A stretch of DNA of 27,507 bases from a virus: positions 1 to 27,507 of IMG/VR virus record IMGVR_UViG_3300042554_001338. One strand, given 5' to 3'. The first letter of the stretch is position 1. Every line of letters starts with the position of its first letter. The position numbers and the translations under genes were made by a program. The notes under the pieces are model-generated. The model was given only the letters and a program-made list of their open reading frames with translations, was not told the origin of the DNA and ran no database searches. This document shows, in pieces, positions 12,991-18,184 of this stretch.

Positions 12991-13643
12991 CCGTTTTAAC
13001 CGGAGCGAGACACGGCAGCCCGCCGTGTGGCATCGCCTCGACCGACGGGTTAGCCCGCGTTGCTGTGCTCTTTGCACGCGAGGACAGCGCCTACAAGAAG
13101 CTGCCCGAGTGCGAGGTGTACGACATGGCCCGCGATGCGCGGAACTACGATGGCCCGTGGCCTGTGGTGGCGCACCCGCCTTGCCGCGCATGGGCAACGC
13201 TGCGACACCACGCCAAGCCGCGCGCCGACGAGCGCAACCTTGCGCGCTTGGCGGTGGCGTTGGTGCGTGAGTTCGGCGGCGTGCTGGAACACCCGCACCG
13301 CACGACGCTGTGGGAGGCGCAGCGCCTGCCCGCAGTTGGCCAGCGCGATGCGTTTGGCGGGTTCACGCTGGTGATTGACCAGAACTGGTGGGGCCATCGA
13401 GCGCAGAAACGTACTCGGCTGTACGTGGTGGGCTGCGAGCCTACCGAAGTGCCGCCGCTGCCGCTGGTGCTGGGTGAGGCAACGCACACCGTGGGGCTGT
13501 GGAGTGGCCGCGACAAGGCGACATGCCGGCCGAGCATTGCGAAGCATGAATACGAGAGTACGCCCGACGAACTGGCTTCATGGCTGGTGGCACTGGCACA
13601 GCGGTGCCAGACGCGGGCTAACGCCCGAGTTCAGCCGCCGTAG
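12981..13643 (+). CDS. Cassette 3 protein with PPC and QKRTR motifs, methylase-like (220 aa)
   Basis: Contains VVAHPPCRAW, then EHPHRTTLW, then GHRAQKRTRLYVVG and a TPDELASWLVALAQ tail. HPPC resembles motif IV of C5-cytosine methylases, EHP their motif VI (ENV/ENP), and QKRTR their motif VIII. The glycine-rich SAM motif I is not seen; the N-terminus reads RVAVLFAREDSAYKKLPECE. It is a likely member of a phage family related to C5 methylases, perhaps with a changed reaction. The start is ATG 12981, next to R'; a TTG at 12939 is possible. The C-terminus (NARVQPP) is encoded by attC 4. Homologous to the cassette 7 protein. Confidence 0.7.
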   Translation: MVRPVLTGARHGSPPCGIASTDGLARVAVLFAREDSAYKKLPECEVYDMARDARNYDGPWPVVAHPPCRAWATLRHHAKPRADERNLARLAVALVREFGGVLEHPHRTTLWEAQRLPAVGQRDAFGGFTLVIDQNWWGHRAQKRTRLYVVGCEPTEVPPLPLVLGEATHTVGLWSGRDKATCRPSIAKHEYESTPDELASWLVALAQRCQTRANARVQPP

Positions 13644-13667
13644 GTCGGCTGGAACGAAGTGTTAGGC
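13616..13667 (+). repeat. attC site 4 (52 nt)
   Basis: R'' GGCTAAC at 13616, R' GTTAGGC at 13661. Arms GTTCAGCCG and CGGCTGGAAC pair with one extra base. The shortest full site; the stop TAG of the cassette 3 gene lies inside it. Confidence 0.85.
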
Positions 13668-13715
13668 CCCAACGCGCCGAAGAGAGATAGTGCAACCGTA
13701 CCAGGACTAGACGAC

Positions 13716-13922
13716 GTGGATAAGCAAACAAAGCCGATTCCGACAGCATTGAATGAACACGACCGTCGCCGCCTCCGCGTTGCGGTGAGCCGTGCTGAGC
13801 CCCGATTCTTGCGGACGTACTGCTCGCAATGCGGCGGCGAGTTTGGCCCAGGAGACAGCGGCCTGTCGCACTGCTCTGACCACAGCAAGGCGTCGGCAGG
13901 CCCTGGCGGCCGTAGGGGATGA
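13716..13922 (+). CDS. Cassette 4 gene a, zinc-ribbon protein (68 aa)
   Basis: The GTG at 13716 follows AGGA by 9 nt; an upstream GTG at 13659 that overlaps R' is possible and would add 19 residues. The product begins MDKQTKPIPTALNEHDRRRL and carries YCSQCGGEFGPGDSGLSHCS with DH, a Cys2-Cys-His-type zinc ribbon at about 36-56. Its ATGA junction with gene b makes cassette 4 a two-gene cassette. Function unknown; small ribbons of this kind are frequent in phage accessory regions. Confidence 0.6.
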   Translation: MDKQTKPIPTALNEHDRRRLRVAVSRAEPRFLRTYCSQCGGEFGPGDSGLSHCSDHSKASAGPGGRRG

Positions 13923-14194
13923 CGATGAACGTACCGGAACTTTGTGCCGTGTGCACGCAGGCCCTGATGGCGGGCCAAAACGTCACGCTGTCGCTGCCGA
14001 AGGGCTACAAATGGCCGCACAAGTTCCCGCGCGGCGAGCTGCTGAGCGTTGGCACGAACGGCGCGCGGAACGTAAGCTTTGACCCGCTGCGAGTGCTGGC
14101 CTGGGTGCAGCAGGCTACGAAGGCCATGCAGGCAATTCACGATGGATTCGTACCAAATGCCAGCACTGAGGTGGGCGTGGGCCTTGGGGCCTAA
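13919..14194 (+). CDS. Cassette 4 gene b, unknown (91 aa)
   Basis: ATG 13919 overlaps the preceding TGA, with TAGGGG upstream. Begins MTMNVPELCAVCTQALMAGQ, with a CxxC that might be half of a metal site, then LSLPKGYKWPHKFPRGELLS and a helical tail. No family recognised. TAA lies inside R'' of attC 5 (GCCTAAC), as in most cassettes. Two coupled genes in one cassette would move together. Confidence 0.7.
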   Translation: MTMNVPELCAVCTQALMAGQNVTLSLPKGYKWPHKFPRGELLSVGTNGARNVSFDPLRVLAWVQQATKAMQAIHDGFVPNASTEVGVGLGA

Positions 14195-14289
14195 CGTGCG
14201 AGCTAAGCCGACCAAGGAGGCGGCACGACATGACCGAAGCGAGCAAACCTGACACGCCGACGCGGGTCGGCTTGAGCGAGGGGTTAGGC
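14189..14289 (+). repeat. attC site 5 (101 nt)
   Basis: R'' GCCTAAC at 14189, R' GTTAGGC at 14283. Arms GCGAGCTAAGCCGACC and GGTCGGCTTGAGCGAG pair with few mismatches. The loop holds AAGGAGG (14214) and ATG 14230. Its right arm is nearly identical to that of attC 8. Confidence 0.87.
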
Positions 14290-14523
14290 CCGGCGCCGGA
14301 GCGCGCGGAGTGGGTGCGCGCGTGGTTTGCCGAGCGCTACGCAGACTCTGGCGTGTTTGACGAAGGCGCGGAAGCGCTGACGCTTGAAGCGGCATGCCAG
14401 CTTGTGGCCGATGCACAGGCCGCAGAGCGCGAGCGGTGCGCGAGGCTCTGCGAGACGCTGCGCGTTGTTTGGCGCGAGGCTGACAAATTTGACTGCGCGA
14501 ACGCGATCAGGTTTGGGGCCTAA
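14230..14523 (+). CDS. Cassette 5 protein, phage accessory type (97 aa)
   Basis: ATG 14230 lies in the loop of attC 5, 9 nt after AAGGAGG. The first 20 residues (MTEASKPDTPTRVGLSEGLG) are read from attC, crossing R' as GGG-TTA-GGC. The rest is helical: AEWVRAWFAERYADSGVFDE and LVADAQAAERERCARLCETL, the latter a common phage phrase (AxAERERCA). TAA lies inside R'' of attC 6. Function unknown. Confidence 0.72.
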   Translation: MTEASKPDTPTRVGLSEGLGPAPERAEWVRAWFAERYADSGVFDEGAEALTLEAACQLVADAQAAERERCARLCETLRVVWREADKFDCANAIRFGA

Positions 14524-14604
14524 CGATTGAGGAAAGCTGCCGCGCTGATGCGTGGCCGGAGCGCTGCACCGCCACCCGCGGTCAGCTTGTGCGAAGGGTT
14601 AGCC
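14518..14604 (+). repeat. attC site 6 (87 nt)
   Basis: R'' GCCTAAC at 14518, R' GTTAGCC at 14598 (one mismatch to consensus). Arms GAAAGCTGCC and GTCAGCTTGTGC resemble those of attC 3, so the two sites are related; the loop is longer. Confidence 0.8.
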
Positions 14605-14631
14605 GGCCCTATCCGGCGCGAAAGGACAGTG

Positions 14632-14976
14632 ATGAGCGAAACGACTACGTGGACCAAGCTGCCGGCCATTGAAGGCAAGTACGGTGGCTGCCTGAACTGC
14701 GGGCCGCGCCCGAGCTTCTTCCCGGCTGGTGGGCTGATTGCGGTGGGCTTTGGCTACGCCGCGCTGCACCGCGATGGCGAACCGGTTTACACCGAGCCCA
14801 ACGAGCCCGAGAGCGACGACGCATACATGACCGGCGCGCAGGCCGAGGCGATGGCCGCCGCAGACCCTGACCACGACTGGCGCATCGTTCTGGAGGCGCC
14901 GCTGTCGTCGCGCACGTACCAGCGGCACGGCTACGACCAGTGGGCGCTGGTGGAGCAGGGCATGGGCTTCGCCTGA
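14632..14976 (+). CDS. Cassette 6 protein, unknown (114 aa)
   Basis: ATG 14632 has AAAGGA 5 nt upstream and lies 28 nt past R', so this gene carries its own start inside the cassette. It begins MSETTTWTKLPAIEGKYGGC and contains GGCLNCGPRPSF, a possible half zinc site, then GGLIAVGFGYAALHRDGEPV. It ends ALVEQGMGFA with TGA 9 nt before attC 7. No family recognised; an upstream TTG frame from 14527 would read the whole attC and is less likely. Confidence 0.7.
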   Translation: MSETTTWTKLPAIEGKYGGCLNCGPRPSFFPAGGLIAVGFGYAALHRDGEPVYTEPNEPESDDAYMTGAQAEAMAAADPDHDWRIVLEAPLSSRTYQRHGYDQWALVEQGMGFA

Positions 14977-14985
14977 CAGAAGGCC

Positions 14986-15085
14986 GGCTAACGTTCGAGG
15001 TAAGCAGCCATGACCGGCGCAACGATGTTGGAAGACGAGCAAACGCTGCCCGCCGGGCATGGTCTGCTTGAGCGAGGTGTTATGC
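14986..15085 (+). repeat. attC site 7 (100 nt)
   Basis: R'' GGCTAAC at 14986, R' GTTATGC at 15079 (variant). Arms TTCGAGGTAAGCAG and CTGCTTGAGCGAGG pair with few mismatches. ATG 15010 lies in the loop after GAGG; another ATG (15082) lies within R' itself. Confidence 0.8.
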
Positions 15086-15771
15086 GCCCGGTGGAGTGCC
15101 GGACGGTGGCGGCCCTGTATGTAGAGCCGAAGGGCTGCTATGTGGGTGTGCCAGGCGTGGACCCGTGGGACGAAGCCCGCGATGCGCGCACCTACGCAGG
15201 ACCGCACCCGGTGGTGGCGCACCCGCCCTGCCAGCGCTGGGGCAGGTTCTGGCACGGCAGCACGCGCAAGCCGCACCAGTACAAGCTGGGCGACGACGGC
15301 GGGTGCTTTGAGAAGGCGCTGCATGCGGTGCTGCGCTGGGGTGGCGTACTTGAGCACCCAGCGCACAGCAAAGCATGGGACGCCTTCGGGCTGCGCAAGC
15401 CAGAGGCCGGCAAGGGCTGGCAGCGCGGCGACATGGGTCACCCGGGCAGCGGCTACTCCGTGTGCTACGTGGAGCAGGGCCACTACGGACACGCCAGCCG
15501 GAAGCCAACATGGCTGCTCGCATGGGTGCGACCTGGAAGCCTGCCCGAACTGAACTGGACGAAGGGCGAGCAGCGCCTACCCGAATGGATGATCGAGCGC
15601 TACGGCTACGAGAAGGCCAGGCGCATTGGCGTGGTGGCGATGGTGGGCGGGAAGAACAAGACCGCGATCCGCAACGCCACGCCCGAGCCTTTCCGCGACC
15701 TGCTGCTTTCGATAGCGCGGCAGGCGCATAACGTTCGAGCTAACCGGCCCAGCGGGGCCGAACAGGAGTAG
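15010..15771 (+). CDS. Cassette 7 protein with HPPC motif, paralogue of cassette 3 (253 aa, or 229 from 15082)
   Basis: Shares with the cassette 3 protein the core ARDARTYAGPHPVVAHPPCQ and GGVLEHPAHSKAW. HPPC and EHP match C5-cytosine methylase motifs IV and VI. The motif VIII region reads YGHASRKPTWLLAWV, weaker than in cassette 3. An extra C-terminal part follows (WMIERYGYEKARRIGVVAMV). No SAM motif I is seen. The start at 15010 reads 24 residues through attC 7; the ATG inside R' (15082) gives MRPVECRTVAALYVEPKG, aligning with its paralogue. The stop TAG lies inside attC 8, 3 nt before the next ATG. Confidence 0.7.
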   Translation: MTGATMLEDEQTLPAGHGLLERGVMRPVECRTVAALYVEPKGCYVGVPGVDPWDEARDARTYAGPHPVVAHPPCQRWGRFWHGSTRKPHQYKLGDDGGCFEKALHAVLRWGGVLEHPAHSKAWDAFGLRKPEAGKGWQRGDMGHPGSGYSVCYVEQGHYGHASRKPTWLLAWVRPGSLPELNWTKGEQRLPEWMIERYGYEKARRIGVVAMVGGKNKTAIRNATPEPFRDLLLSIARQAHNVRANRPSGAEQE

Positions 15772-15828
15772 ACGATGCGAGACGATGCAGCCGGCCCCGA
15801 TGGGTCCGCGTTGAGCGAGGGGTTAGGC
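15726..15828 (+). repeat. attC site 8 (103 nt)
   Basis: R'' GCATAAC at 15726, R' GTTAGGC at 15822. Arms TTCGAGCTAACCGG and GCGTTGAGCGAGG pair imperfectly. The loop holds the previous TAG (15769), AGGAG (15764) and ATG 15775. Confidence 0.83.
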
Positions 15829-16191
15829 CCCGGCGTGGAGATGCCCGAGCCGATTGGCGCGGTGATGCCGGAAGACGGGACCGAATACGTGGACTGCTAC
15901 TCGGCCGCGCAAATGCACGACTACGCCAGCGTTTGTGTAGTGGCCGCGACCACGGAGTGCACCGAGCACTGGCAGCGCCGGGCGCAGCAGATCGAAGCGG
16001 GCGGCAATGTGCACTCGCTTGCCGCTGGCGAAGTGAGCCGCCGCACTGATGTTGCTGTGCGGGCAATGGATGCCGCCATCGTGGCCGCGATCAACGCGGC
16101 GAAAGATGCGGGGGTGCCGCAGGGCCTGATCGTGGGGCTGCTGCACAGCTACGCGCACGACCAGACTGCGGCCCTGCTGAATGGGGCCTAA
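15775..16191 (+). CDS. Cassette 8 protein, phage accessory type (138 aa)
   Basis: ATG 15775 lies in attC 8, 6 nt after AGGAG. The first 16 residues, up to EG, are attC-encoded and the frame crosses R' as GGG-TTA-GGC. The body has YVDCYSAAQMHDYASVCVVA, resembling the YSAxQxxxYA phrase of many phage accessory proteins, followed by helices (RTDVAVRAMDAAIVAAINAA; LIVGLLHSYAHDQ). TAA lies inside R'' of attC 9. Function unknown. Confidence 0.75.
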   Translation: MRDDAAGPDGSALSEGLGPGVEMPEPIGAVMPEDGTEYVDCYSAAQMHDYASVCVVAATTECTEHWQRRAQQIEAGGNVHSLAAGEVSRRTDVAVRAMDAAIVAAINAAKDAGVPQGLIVGLLHSYAHDQTAALLNGA

Positions 16192-16240
16192 CGTGGGAAT
16201 TGAGCCGCCGTACTCGGTCGGCTCGAATGACGGGTTAGGC
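16186..16240 (+). repeat. attC site 9 (55 nt)
   Basis: R'' GCCTAAC at 16186, R' GTTAGGC at 16234. Arms AATTGAGCCG and CGGCTCGAATG pair with one extra base. It looks almost identical in form to classical short attC sites of mobile integrons. Confidence 0.9.
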
Positions 16241-16275
16241 GTCTGCCCAATAGACGCCACAGACAGGAGCGAACC

Positions 16276-16467
16276 ATGAACGAAGTTTTCACGATCCGCG
16301 AAGGCGAGTGGCAAGTGCGCCTTGGTAGCGAGGTGCTGCCGACGATTTGGAACAGCAAAGGCGCGGCGATGGCGGGCCTGAAGGTGGAGGTGCGCAGGCG
16401 CGGCATACATGAGCTGTCGCGCGACTGCTGGTGTAAGCCCGAAGTGGCCGCGCCACAAGACGCCTAA
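16276..16467 (+). CDS. Cassette 9 protein, small beta-strand-rich (63 aa)
   Basis: ATG 16276 has AGGAGCG 5 nt upstream and lies 36 nt past R', so the cassette has its own start. Begins MNEVFTIREGEWQVRLGSEV, short strands, then GAAMAGLKVEVRRRG and a Cys pair in RDCWCKPE. No family recognised. TAA lies inside R'' of attC 10. Confidence 0.7.
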   Translation: MNEVFTIREGEWQVRLGSEVLPTIWNSKGAAMAGLKVEVRRRGIHELSRDCWCKPEVAAPQDA

Positions 16468-16523
16468 CGTAAAACTAACCGGCACGGCCCGCAGGGACGG
16501 GTCCGGTTGAGTGGAAGTTAGGC
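16462..16523 (+). repeat. attC site 10 (62 nt)
   Basis: R'' GCCTAAC at 16462, R' GTTAGGC at 16517. Arms AACTAACCGGCAC and GTCCGGTTGAGTGG pair imperfectly; GGCCCGCAGGGAC forms the loop. Confidence 0.85.
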
Positions 16524-16538
16524 GTCATTGGAGAAACC

Positions 16539-16841
16539 ATGCGAGAAACTACATTCAAGATACTGGCGCAGGGCGATGTGCAGATGGCGCATTGCCAGGG
16601 CTACATGGTGGCCGGTGGCGCTGATGCGGTGTGCTTCTACATTGACCCCATCGGCCGAGCCTACATCAGCGCCAGCACGGAAAGCGACAGCGGTTGCCCT
16701 GTGGTGTACGTGTCGCGGGACGACTGCGAGCGCGACACAGAGATTGAGTTCAGCGAGTTCGCAGGCTGGAGGTTCCATGCTGGTGGCGCCGGCAAGACGA
16801 TTGCGGTGGCGCTGGTGCGCCGTGCGGCTGATGACGCCTAA
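16539..16841 (+). CDS. Cassette 10 protein, unknown (100 aa)
   Basis: ATG 16539 has GGAGAAACC directly upstream, 15 nt past R'. Begins MRETTFKILAQGDVQMAHCQ and has alternating hydrophobic strands (YMVAGGADAVCFYIDPIGRA; GCPVVYVSRDDCERDTEIEF). It looks like a small beta-sheet protein. No known family. TAA lies inside R'' of attC 11. Confidence 0.7.
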   Translation: MRETTFKILAQGDVQMAHCQGYMVAGGADAVCFYIDPIGRAYISASTESDSGCPVVYVSRDDCERDTEIEFSEFAGWRFHAGGAGKTIAVALVRRAADDA

Positions 16842-16937
16842 CGCCAGGTTAACCGCGCCCGACACGGCGCACAGGAGCAACGATGAATGAGACACAGCAG
16901 CCCGCCGTGGCGGGTCCGGTTGAACCGACAGTTAGGC
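16836..16937 (+). repeat. attC site 11 (102 nt)
   Basis: R'' GCCTAAC at 16836, R' GTTAGGC at 16931. Arms GGTTAACCGCGCCC and GGGTCCGGTTGAACCG pair with extra bases. The loop holds AGGAG (16873) and ATG 16883. Confidence 0.85.
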
Positions 16938-17125
16938 CGCCGATTGCCGACCGCTACGCGCGGGCTGTGCTGCACGATGACGGCACCTTGCACAACTTCA
17001 TCTTGCGAGTTGGCGGCAAGCCGTACCGCTGCGCATGCGGGTGCAACGTGTTTCACAAGCCAGACCGGGAAGACCTCGGCCTGTATCAGTGCAACGCCTG
17101 CGAGCAGCAGTTTGAGGCGGCCTAA
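16883..17125 (+). CDS. Cassette 11 protein, zinc ribbon (80 aa)
   Basis: ATG 16883 lies in attC 11, 5 nt after AGGAG. The first 17 residues are attC-encoded (MNETQQPAVAGPVEPT) and the frame crosses R' as GTT-AGG. The body holds a zinc ribbon: YRCACGCNVF (about 49-58) and YQCNACEQQF (68-77), four Cys in two CxC/CxxC knuckles. Small ribbons of this kind often bind nucleic acid. TAA lies in the last GCCTAAC (17120), which belongs to the degenerate site. Confidence 0.75.
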   Translation: MNETQQPAVAGPVEPTVRPPIADRYARAVLHDDGTLHNFILRVGGKPYRCACGCNVFHKPDREDLGLYQCNACEQQFEAA

Positions 17126-17137
17126 CTCCTATTAGGC
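17120..17137 (+). repeat. Degenerate terminal attC remnant
   Basis: GCCTAAC is followed after 4 nt by ATTAGGC, so the outer boxes remain while both L boxes and the loop are gone. The first base of R' is A instead of G. It closes the array; the palindrome GTTGCGCAAC follows at 17141. Probably a deletion product and not recombinogenic. Confidence 0.7.
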
Positions 17138-17159
17138 AGCGTTGCGCAACTTTGCACCC

Positions 17160-17450
17160 ATGACCTACCGCAAACGATCCGCCCGATGGGCAGAGAACCG
17201 CGCAGACGACGAGCGCGCCGCCGGCATCCCTGACCGCGAGCCGATCATAGACACGCGCGATGTCGTGCTCATGGACCTGAGCAAGCACGGCGGCAAGCGC
17301 TGGCAGATCGAGCCGCGGCTAGGGTACACATCATGCAGGCTGCGCGACATGGACACCGATGCTGTGGAGTGCGTGGGGACGATGAAGCAGTGCCTTCGGT
17401 GGATGTCGCGCCAGGTCGCGCATCGGCTGGGCGCAAGGGGGCTCCAATGA
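17160..17450 (+). CDS. Phage accessory protein, unknown (96 aa)
   Basis: Begins MTYRKRSARWAENRADDERA, strongly charged. Then DVVLMDLSKHGGKRWQIEPR and CVGTMKQCLRWMSRQVAHRL. The last phrase is seen in small phage proteins. ATG 17160 was chosen over a TTG at 17142; neither has a good ribosome site. First gene after the array; its stop overlaps the next ATG. Function unknown. Confidence 0.6.
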   Translation: MTYRKRSARWAENRADDERAAGIPDREPIIDTRDVVLMDLSKHGGKRWQIEPRLGYTSCRLRDMDTDAVECVGTMKQCLRWMSRQVAHRLGARGLQ

Positions 17451-17698
17451 AAGGGCACACGATGATCGACCTGATAGAGCGGCTGCGCTGCCCAAACGCC
17501 AGCGCTGCCGACTTGTGCGACCTGGCCGACGACGCCGCAGACGCCATTGAGCGCCTGACAGCCGAGCGCGATTCAGCCCGGCGTGACGGCATGAGCGCAG
17601 CGGCAAGCATCCTCGAAGCTGAGCACGAGAAGCGCTCGCATCTGGACAACCATGCAGCCTACTACGCGCGCATGATTCGGGAGCACATCGGGCGATGA
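17447..17698 (+). CDS. Helical phage accessory protein (83 aa)
   Basis: ATG 17447 overlaps the previous TGA (ATGA), with GGGGG upstream. Begins MKGHTMIDLIERLRCPNASA; then DLADDAADAIERLTAERDSA, a helical and coiled-coil-like phrase typical of many phage accessory proteins of unknown function (DxxxLxxxAADxIExL). A start at the second Met (17462) is possible. Its stop overlaps the next small frame. Confidence 0.7.
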   Translation: MKGHTMIDLIERLRCPNASAADLCDLADDAADAIERLTAERDSARRDGMSAAASILEAEHEKRSHLDNHAAYYARMIREHIGR

Positions 17699-17805
17699 GC
17701 AAGTATCTGAGCACTGCCATAGGTTCCCCAAGGGTGATAGCGCCTGACTGGCTATCTGCCCCGGCCCGCCTCCCGATGCTCTCCGGTAGGTCAGCCGCCG
17801 CATGA
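17695..17805 (+). CDS. Possible 36-aa peptide
   Basis: A short frame starting MSKYLSTAIGSPRVIAPDWL at an ATG overlapping the previous TGA, and ending with a TGA overlapping the next ATG. Only the coupled junctions and the absence of another candidate support it. Unknown function. Confidence 0.4.
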   Translation: MSKYLSTAIGSPRVIAPDWLSAPARLPMLSGRSAAA

Positions 17806-18101
17806 CGGTAGCGATTCATCGAAGGCGCGTTTGTCTCACCTCGGCCGCGCCATCTTCCCCGGTCCCTCGCACACAGGCCGGACGGCGCGCAGCGGGGTGG
17901 ACGCTGGCCGGTCTTTGCGCAGTGTGCCCCGATGCAAGGGCGTGCTCGCTGTGCCACACCGCGCGCCTGCTGGCGACCGGAAGGCGAAGGCCCGAGGCTT
18001 CAGCCCATCCGTGCTTGGCGGCGGTCGACGAAGTTCGTCTACGGATGAACCGAAGGCATCGGGCCTTCAGGGTGAACTTTACAACAGCCGCCAAGCAGTA
18101 G
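17802..18101 (+). CDS. Doubtful 99-aa frame over the structured region
   Basis: The ATG overlaps the previous TGA. The product is Arg/Ala-rich and contains CAVCPDARACSLCH, which could be a metal site. But the second half reads through a region whose dominant signal is a set of nested inverted repeats (17908-18068), and the residues look like a shadow frame. It may be a real zinc protein ending in an RNA structure, or not a gene at all. Confidence 0.25.
   Translation: MTVAIHRRRVCLTSAAPSSPVPRTQAGRRAAGWTLAGLCAVCPDARACSLCHTARLLATGRRRPEASAHPCLAAVDEVRLRMNRRHRAFRVNFTTAAKQ
17908..18068 (+). ncRNA. Predicted structured RNA (nested perfect helices)
   Basis: GAAGGCCCGA (17986) pairs perfectly with TCGGGCCTTC (18059). 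Inside, with no gap, come the hairpin GGCTTCAGCC (17996-18005) and CATCCGT (18006) paired with ACGGATG (18041); inside the latter is GACGAAGTTCGTC (18027-18039). This forms a compact multi-branch fold. Upstream, CCGGTC/GACCGG (17908/17975) encloses GTGTG/CACAC. GAAGGC (18052) could pair instead with GCCTTC (18063), a switch-like alternative. No T-run follows. It could be an end-of-operon RNA, a riboregulator or an omega/HEARO-type element; the class is not established. Confidence 0.5.
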
Positions 18102-18165
18102 CACCACTAGTTTAAACCCGCGCTGTACGCGCGTCCAGTGCTTTGCGTGGTATTGGCGCGCGAGG

Positions 18166-18184
18166 TGTCAAGGAATCCTTGACA
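18166..18184. promoter_or_regulatory. Near-perfect 19-nt palindrome in the convergent gap
   Basis: TGTCAAGGA and TCCTTGACA are perfect inverted copies around a single A. The site lies in the 18102-18224 gap between the converging rightward and leftward operons. There is no T-run, so terminator function is uncertain. The palindrome contains TTGACA on both strands but no suitable -10. Most likely a protein-binding operator or a recombination or resolution site. The rest of the gap contains nothing I can name. Confidence 0.5.

Larger units (their letters stand above)
11979..17137 (+). mobile_element. Integron-type gene cassette array (attC cluster without integrase)
   Basis: Eleven attC-like sites and one degenerate remnant lie in one orientation over 5.2 kb, separating twelve short genes. 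Each site has an R''-type box (mostly GCCTAAC), an R'-type box (mostly GTTAGGC) and inner inverted L boxes such as GAGCCG/CGGCTC with one unpaired base on one arm. That unpaired base is the extrahelical mark used by integron integrases to choose the strand. Lengths are 52 to 103 nt. No tyrosine recombinase gene is present in the window. The flanks are phage genes on the same strand (ninB; the gene at 17160). Confidence 0.88.

Noticed and set aside
13631-14416. A 261-aa minus-strand frame over cassettes 4 and 5
   Set aside because: It crosses attC 4 and attC 5 and opposes the coupled cassette 4 genes; no start signals.
14599-15492. A 297-aa minus-strand frame over cassettes 6 and 7
   Set aside because: It runs antisense through two attC sites and two cassette genes with ribosome sites; composition is that of a shadow frame.
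11979-17137. Reading the repeated GCCTAAC/GTTAGGC units as a CRISPR array
   Set aside because: Spacing is irregular (about 200 to 700 nt), units are inverted pairs rather than direct repeats, and the sequence between them is coding.
17802-18101. TnpB-type zinc finger remnant in the CAVC...CSLC frame, which would explain an omega RNA
   Set aside because: The spacing and surrounding residues do not match TnpB, and no RuvC motifs are present; kept only as a doubtful frame.
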